Assembly (NCBI RefSeq): GCF_040712315.1
Contig: NC_134017.1
Location: 17,204,001-17,268,000 of the forward strand
Direction of reading: 5' to 3'
DNA from: Castanea sativa
Lineage: Eukaryota > Streptophyta > Magnoliopsida > Fagales > Fagaceae
Length of the DNA: 64,000 nt
The notes beneath the pieces were generated by a model, which searched no databases, had not been told where the DNA came from, and saw nothing but the letters and a program-made list of their open reading frames with translations. The translations under genes were made by a program, and so were the position numbers. Shown here in pieces: positions 58,488 to 64,000 of the stretch (position 1 is the first letter of the stretch; the number at the start of each line of letters is the position of its first letter).

Positions 58488-59584
58488 TGAAAGCTTGAAT
58501 TTGTATTAAAAACTTGAATTTGTATTAAAAATACAAGAGCTTGTTTAGACCCCTAATTAAAAAGTTACGACTCGGTTTCTTTTACTCTAACTTATCTAAG
58601 TGTGAAATAAGAGTAAATGAAGCGCAGTAAACCGATAACTACTCTAGTGCATAAACATGAAAAACAAAAAATAAAATTAAAGTACAAGAGTAAGGGAAGA
58701 AAGATGCAAACGCAAGATAACACGGCGATGTGTTATCAAAGAGGGCATCGAAGATCTCAACGAAAAACCTCTCCACCGCCCTCCAAGCGGTAAATTGATC
58801 CATTAGAGAATAAAGTTGAAGTACATGAATAACAAAAGGCCCTTCAAGCCTTGTCTACCCAAGCTTCTGCAATCAACAGATTTCTCGCAGTCATGTCTTC
58901 TTTAGCTTTCTAGATCCCAAAATATGTCTGATTGCATTCGCCACGTCTCACTGGATTCTTTTGGCAAATCCCTAAAGCTTCCCAATCTCCAAAACACTCT
59001 CTACACTCTGAAAAGGTGTGGGTTGTGTTTGGGTACGAATCTCCTCTTAAGTTATGACAATGGGAGAGGGAAGGAGAAGAGGCTAGGATGATTTCTCATT
59101 AAGGATTAGTAGCTCTCTCTCTCTAAAAGATGGGTGTGTGTGTTGTTAAAAACCTATCTAGGGTTTTTCTCTCTGAATGACCTCCTTATAATTTTTGTGG
59201 GTAATGAGAGTATATATAGTATGGGTGAAGGGTAAGAAAGTCACACTTAAAAAATCCTCCAAGTAGAGAGTTTCGCGGGTATCTCGCGGGAAGGCCTTAC
59301 CCACGAGACACTCCCGAAATCCTCCAGGCTAGCATGACTCTTTAGCTTCCAGCATGTGCTTCTCACATACCCTTTTCGTAGGATACTCTTCTCGCGAGAT
59401 ACTCGTGAGCCAATCGTGAAAATGCACTGATTCTTCATTTCAAGCTTGATTCTTCACCAACTTAATACTAAACTCAATACAATAAAATCCCACAAAATAC
59501 AACGAACAAAATTAAAGCATTTACAACACTTTTTGTCATGGAATAAAGCCAACATACAACATAATTGTAAATCACAACTTTACA
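58488..59584 (-). repeat. 5' LTR (right) of the gag-only element
   Basis: Partner of 53292-54405. Its start carries a 20-bp-scale duplication (TTGAATTTGTATTAAAAA twice, 58495-58535) absent from the other LTR. Confidence 0.9.
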
Positions 59585-59589
59585 CTAAT

Positions 59590-60091
59590 TACAGTTTTTG
59601 GTTTTCATACTAGTTGTGTGATGTTACAGATTTGCAACATAACTTTAATAACTAACGTCACAATTTTTGAATACAAAACAAAAAAAATAAAAAGTAATTT
59701 AGAAATTTATTTATTATGTTATTGATTTATCAGTTTGCTAAGTTGTTCTAGACTTGTTTTTAATCAAATTGTTCTCAATTAAGCTAGAGGGTTTATCCTG
59801 GTTGCTTCAAGTCCGGAAATTCTTACACGTTCAAAGAAGGTAAATTGTATAAACTAATTCCAAGTCCTTAAACAAAATAGATTTATTGATGAGTCTATGT
59901 TGCTAACGCTAAAATATATTTGGAACTAAGGCTTAGTTGTTGTAAACCAAAAATAAGTTCCTTGGTTAGTCTAATATGATTTTTCTAGCTATAAATTTAA
60001 GCTAGTTTATGGATACATGTGAATTTTTGTGCACGAAGAATTTATATCTCTTATTCTCTGAATATCTACAAACAAATATCTCCATCCTTAT
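59590..60091. other. AT-rich spacer
   Basis: Nothing recognised. Confidence 0.5.
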
Positions 60092-62449
60092 TGTCACGCC
60101 TCAAACCCAAGTAAGAGTTAGGCACGTGACAACAGCCACACACTTATAAAGTTTACACCCTACAAGTGTGTAAAGCCCTCTTAACAATTAAAGAGTTATC
60201 CTCAAAGAAAATTACAACAATAAATTTGAAAATATCCTCAATAATGCAATTCTCAAAAGATCTCCAAATAATAATCTTCCAACATCAAAATTAAAATAAC
60301 TAAACCCTTTAAATCTAAAGGTCCACACAAAAGGTAATCTTAAACATAAAAGTTCAAATCTTATTTCATTGATTTCCTAAACTTCACTCATGCGCACATC
60401 CTAGGAGAAGCCCAAACATATGATACTCTTCCTAATCAAAATCTGAAAGGAGAAAGAGGAGGGTGAGTTGACAACTCAATAAGTAACCAAAATCCTATGA
60501 AATTATGAAATTCTATCAAGCAATAGATCCATAAAGTATAAGATGTAATATGTGTTTCCAAAAGTTATAATATACTATGTGTTTTCAAATTAACTAAAGA
60601 AGTTTCATAGTCTTAAAATAATAGGTTGCACATAGATCACATACTTTACTCTTACAAATATATCATAGATGGTTTAGAATATAGTCAGTTTCTCATATAT
60701 CTAGAAGCCATAACTTACAATATGTTCCAAAACTCATAAGCAGTCTTTGTGTCTCAAAATAGTTCCAATACTCAAACATTTCCATAATCATATATGTAGT
60801 TTAAGGACTGAAAATAATTCAAATATTCAAATGTAATTCATATTTCTTAATAATCTTATCACTATGGTCATGCTTTATCCCCGTGACTGGGCATTAAAGT
60901 ACCAATGAATAACCCCTATTGGCTAGGTATCAGAGTACCAATGAATAATTCCTATTGGTTTGGGTATCAAAGTACCAATGAATAACCCTCATTGGCTTAG
61001 TATCAGAGTACCAATGAATAACCTCCATTGGTTTGGGTATCAGAATCAATACATAGTCAGATTGTTCATAATCATATATATAAAATCATAGTTCAAACCA
61101 AAAATAAATCTCATTCAAATACATACATATATATATATATATATATAATCATATATTCAGTATTTAAATATATTTGTGATATTTTTATATTCTTTACCTT
61201 AAATCAAAATAGCCTAAAAACAATTAAATAAAATAAATCTTATATTCAATGCTCATATACATTTGTGAAAATTCTTTATTCTTTACTTTGAATCAGTATA
61301 GTTAAAAACAGTTAAATAAATTACATCATATATTCAAAATCAGATATAAGATATATTTATGATAATTCTTTACTAAAAATTAGTAATACACTAGAAATAA
61401 AATTGTAACAACTAAAAACAAAATTTTCAGTAGTTAAAAATACATTAATATAAGCAAAATAAAGCCCAATTAGGATAAGGTTACTTACCTTAGCTGGCTC
61501 ACCACAAAGAACTTCTACTTAACACTTTCTCTAAAATCCTTAGATATCACCTAACAATTTTAAAGCACCATTTACTCAATAATCAAATAATAAGAATAAC
61601 TTGCAATATATTTGACTAAAGGAGAAACTTCTAAAGTACCCAATAATTTCTCAGTATTAACTCTCCCACAATTTCTCTAGCTATATTCCACCTTCTACTA
61701 TTTGTATAGACTTGTTTAAAATTTGTTTCACATAGAAAAATCCAAAGCACTGTGAAAAATATAAGACTCTCCTCACATAACCATTTGGGTTGAAAAGTCA
61801 AAGCATATATATAAGGATTGAATGAATGCCCTGTAAAGCTGAGTTCAACCTTTAACAAAAGTCTCTATTTCTTATCTCCATAGACTCTGAAGTCTAATAG
61901 GCTATTGGACAATTGGTGGTCTAGCCTATAGTCCACTATTTCTCATAATAAATGTTTACAAAAAGTGGTATGCACCCAAAGCAATTCCATGACCAACAAA
62001 GCACCCAAAATAAGGATATTACAAAGAAGACGTGTAGTGACAAAAAGGGATTTATTGCCCAAATTCCAACCCTTCTCCATTCACACTAACATTGTGAAAC
62101 CCGTATAAATTTTTGATAATTTCACTATTGTCCAAAATACCAACATAAAATATATTCTAGTTCCAAGTAACGCTTAGATTTGACAAAAGAGAGATTCTTA
62201 GGCTCTTACCTCAATTGTGCAGTCAAACCTTCTCTACTCGAGTATTTTGGCTAGTCTCCTCTTTCAAAACATCTGTTAGTATACGCTGACTTTAATTAGA
62301 CTATATAAAACTAGGGTTTCAACTTTATTTTCTAAAAATCCCTTAGTAATTTTTAATTATAACAAATGACCCCATAAACAAATTTACTTAAATACCCCTC
62401 CTTTTAATTCCTCCTTCTTCTTCTTTTTTTCCCGGCTATTGCACTTACA
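60092..62449. mobile_element. Probable LTR-type repeat
   Basis: Starts TGTCACGCCTCAAACCCAAG, a start shared by many plant LTRs, and may end CTATTGCACTTACA (62449). No ORF, primer site or matching TSD (CTTAT compared with ATGTT) was found, so both limits and identity are tentative. It contains the 42-bp minisatellite. Confidence 0.4.
60885..61040. repeat. About 42-bp minisatellite, about 4 copies
   Basis: The repeated core is GTATCAGAGTACCAATGAAT followed by AACCYCYATTGGYTTGG, with minor variation between units. Confidence 0.93.
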
Positions 62450-63321
62450 ATGTTATGAATAGAATAAGATAGATAGAAGTGAAATGTATGAATATCAAGA
62501 ATGAAATGATATATTGGATGGAAAGAAAGAAAGAAGATAGACTTTTACATTAATGAAGGAATGGGCAATGCATGTGATTTTCTTCTTTTGATATGGAGAT
62601 ATTCACATTTTTTTACTAGGCCCAAAAGCCAGAAATTCTTGTACTTACCCTCTTTTTTTTTTTTTCCTGAGTTATTCTTGTACCTATCTCTGGTTAGTTT
62701 CTTCTACTTAAAATTATATCTCTATGTTTGTGTTTTTTTTTCTTAAAGAATTCATTATGTTCTAATACAATTATTTGAGATTTGGCTATGTTAAAATTGG
62801 ACTAATTGTTTGAGATTTGTCTGTGTTAAGATTGGCTGTGTTATTTGAGATTTTTAGACACATTGTGGGATTAAAGTTATATGTATGGGATGATAGTGTG
62901 TAGCTTTTATGTTTATTAGGGACAGAAATGAGTGTTGTGTTTCTACTTGAACACAGGATGCTGGATCATGCAACTATATATATGTATTTAAGCATTTGTG
63001 GACCAAAAAAATTAAATTAAAAATAAAGAAAATTATAGTTAATAAATTATTTTGTTAATCTTATTTCAGGTTTGGTAATGTTATTGATTGGATCTTTGCT
63101 CACAATGCTTGTAGTAAGTGTTTTTTTTTTTCTACAAACTCATGTGTCTACTCCTTCTAGTGGTAGTTATGTTGCATTTGGTTCAAGGATATTTAATTCT
63201 AAAGCCTGTCTATTTTATTATATTAACATTTATCTCTATGGAAGACATTGATACTTCCTTGTCCTTGTTTCCAGAGCATTGTGAGAGGGAAAATAACCCG
63301 GTTGCAGGTATGGCATCTACA

Positions 63322-63391
<70 letters not shown>

Positions 63392-64000
63392 GATTTACCA
63401 CTATAGTTATGTATGTCCTTTGTAAATCATGGTTTTCTAGCTCTACCCATTTTGGAATTTGTTTGAAGACAATAGCTAACAACCCCCTTTATACTATTGT
63501 GATGTTGAATCACTCTGTTTGAATTTGAACACCTCCTTGCATTGGGGGTTGCAGGGTAATAGGATTTATAAATGCATGCAAATAGTTTATGGAGCTTAAA
63601 CTAGAAGTTCAATCATTACATTGCTGTTGTGGTCTTGTGGGCAATACTGACAGCATGATTATTATATTCGCTTCTCACTTCCATTATTTAAATGGTTCTT
63701 CTTTTTTAGGGAGCACTTTGTATTATAAGTATTTCATTAGGTGCTATATCATGTTCCTTTGGGACATATTCAGCCCTCTCCAAAATTGTTGAGAGTTTGA
63801 AGCATTGAAATTTTTGGGATATTCCAACAGCAAGAGAAACTCAAATCATGTACTCTGGATTTGTACGATATTTATTCATTCTCCCTTTCCAATTTTAGAT
63901 TTTGTATCACTCTTCTGTTTTGTGTTTATGTATTTTCCAATGAGAGCACCTTTTGTTACTACTAAAAAATCTACTACAAATACAATTATATTTCTATGTC
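62450..64000. other. AT-rich sequence, no gene recognised
   Basis: Two short stretches have splice-like borders: 63070-63114 (after TTTCAG, before GTAAGTG) and 63275-63307 (after TTTCCAG, before GTATGG). They give FGNVIDWIFAHNAC and EHCERENNPVA. I could not assign them to a family, and they may be chance. The T-rich 63118-63128 and the ATT array at 63324 are simple repeats. Confidence 0.4.
63324..63391. repeat. (ATT)n microsatellite
   Basis: Perfect run of about 68 bp. Confidence 0.96.

Larger units (their letters stand above)
53292..59584 (-). mobile_element. Complete gag-only LTR retrotransposon (non-autonomous)
   Basis: 6293 bp with perfect TSD CTAAT (53287-53291 and 59585-59589). LTRs are 1114 and 1097 bp, start TGAAAGCT and end TTTGCA/TTTACA. 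The minus-strand primer site is of tRNA-iMet type, and a polypurine tract is present. The 4.1-kb interior encodes only a broken gag-like protein near the 5' LTR. No protease, integrase, RT or RNase H was seen. This matches the concept of terminal-repeat retrotransposons with a GAG domain, mobilised by partners. Confidence 0.88.

Noticed and set aside
63070..63307. Two possible short exons (FGNVIDWIFAHNAC; EHCERENNPVA)
   Set aside because: Splice-like borders, but no family could be recognised and no neighbouring exons were found.
1..64000. CRISPR arrays, bacterial operons, rRNA or functional tRNA genes
   Set aside because: None seen. The tandem repeats lack unique spacers, and the tRNA-like pol III boxes belong to SINEs.

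Overview
The window is nuclear DNA of a flowering plant, most likely a woody eudicot. The evidence is AT-rich intergenic DNA, short-exon genes with GT-AG introns, tRNA-Met-primed Ty1/copia elements, a TAT-type Ty3/gypsy element, Helitron, hAT, PIF/Harbinger and CACTA elements, LINEs and tRNA-derived SINEs. The mix would fit Fagaceae, but that is a guess. Only one gene looks intact. It is a five-exon member of the plant inositol-transporter (INT) branch of the sugar-transporter superfamily (11205-15663, + strand). Everything else is mobile DNA, gene relics or captured gene fragments.

Layout. 1-904: relic of NRPA1 (largest subunit of RNA polymerase I), with introns retained and with stops and a frameshift. 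1076-5909: a complete but inactivated copia element (- strand, TSD GAAGT). 6616-7689: a near-perfect 537-bp tandem duplication. 7733-9160: non-autonomous Helitron. 9151-10000: tandem duplication spanning the Helitron/hAT junction. 9994-11129: hAT element ending just upstream of the INT gene's TATA box. 11205-15663: INT-like gene; intron 3 carries a decayed relative of the Helitron and intron 4 a decayed MITE. 16940-19737: truncated gag-only LTR element. 20029-31533: an 11.5-kb gypsy element (TSD AGAAG) with one gag-pol frame, a nested hAT element, about 150-bp tandem repeats after integrase and a spliced antisense ORF.

31534-46150 holds a decaying tandem array of a small, secreted, cysteine-rich peptide gene (- strand). 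Copy A (31596-31998) was split from its 3' flank by the gypsy insertion. Copy B (about 38600-40790) has lost its exons to a microsatellite. Copy C (44563-44990) is the best preserved. Solo LTRs, MITEs, hAT elements, LINE ends and a SINE interrupt the array. 47198-48900: one end of a CACTA element. 49733-51036: a PIF/Harbinger-like element carrying a captured YIP1-family fragment. 51656-51886: orphan piece of the organellar GATB gene. 53292-59584: complete gag-only LTR retrotransposon (TSD CTAAT). 60092-62449: LTR-like sequence with a 42-bp minisatellite. The rest is AT-rich DNA with no recognised genes.

Apart from the transporter, the genes do not form a pathway. The window is best read as a record of nested insertion. 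Target-site duplications and shared junctions give the order of several events: the solo LTR inside an inverted repeat, the gypsy element inside peptide-gene copy A, a hAT element inside the gypsy RNase H region, and the Helitron and hAT both before the 9151-10000 duplication.
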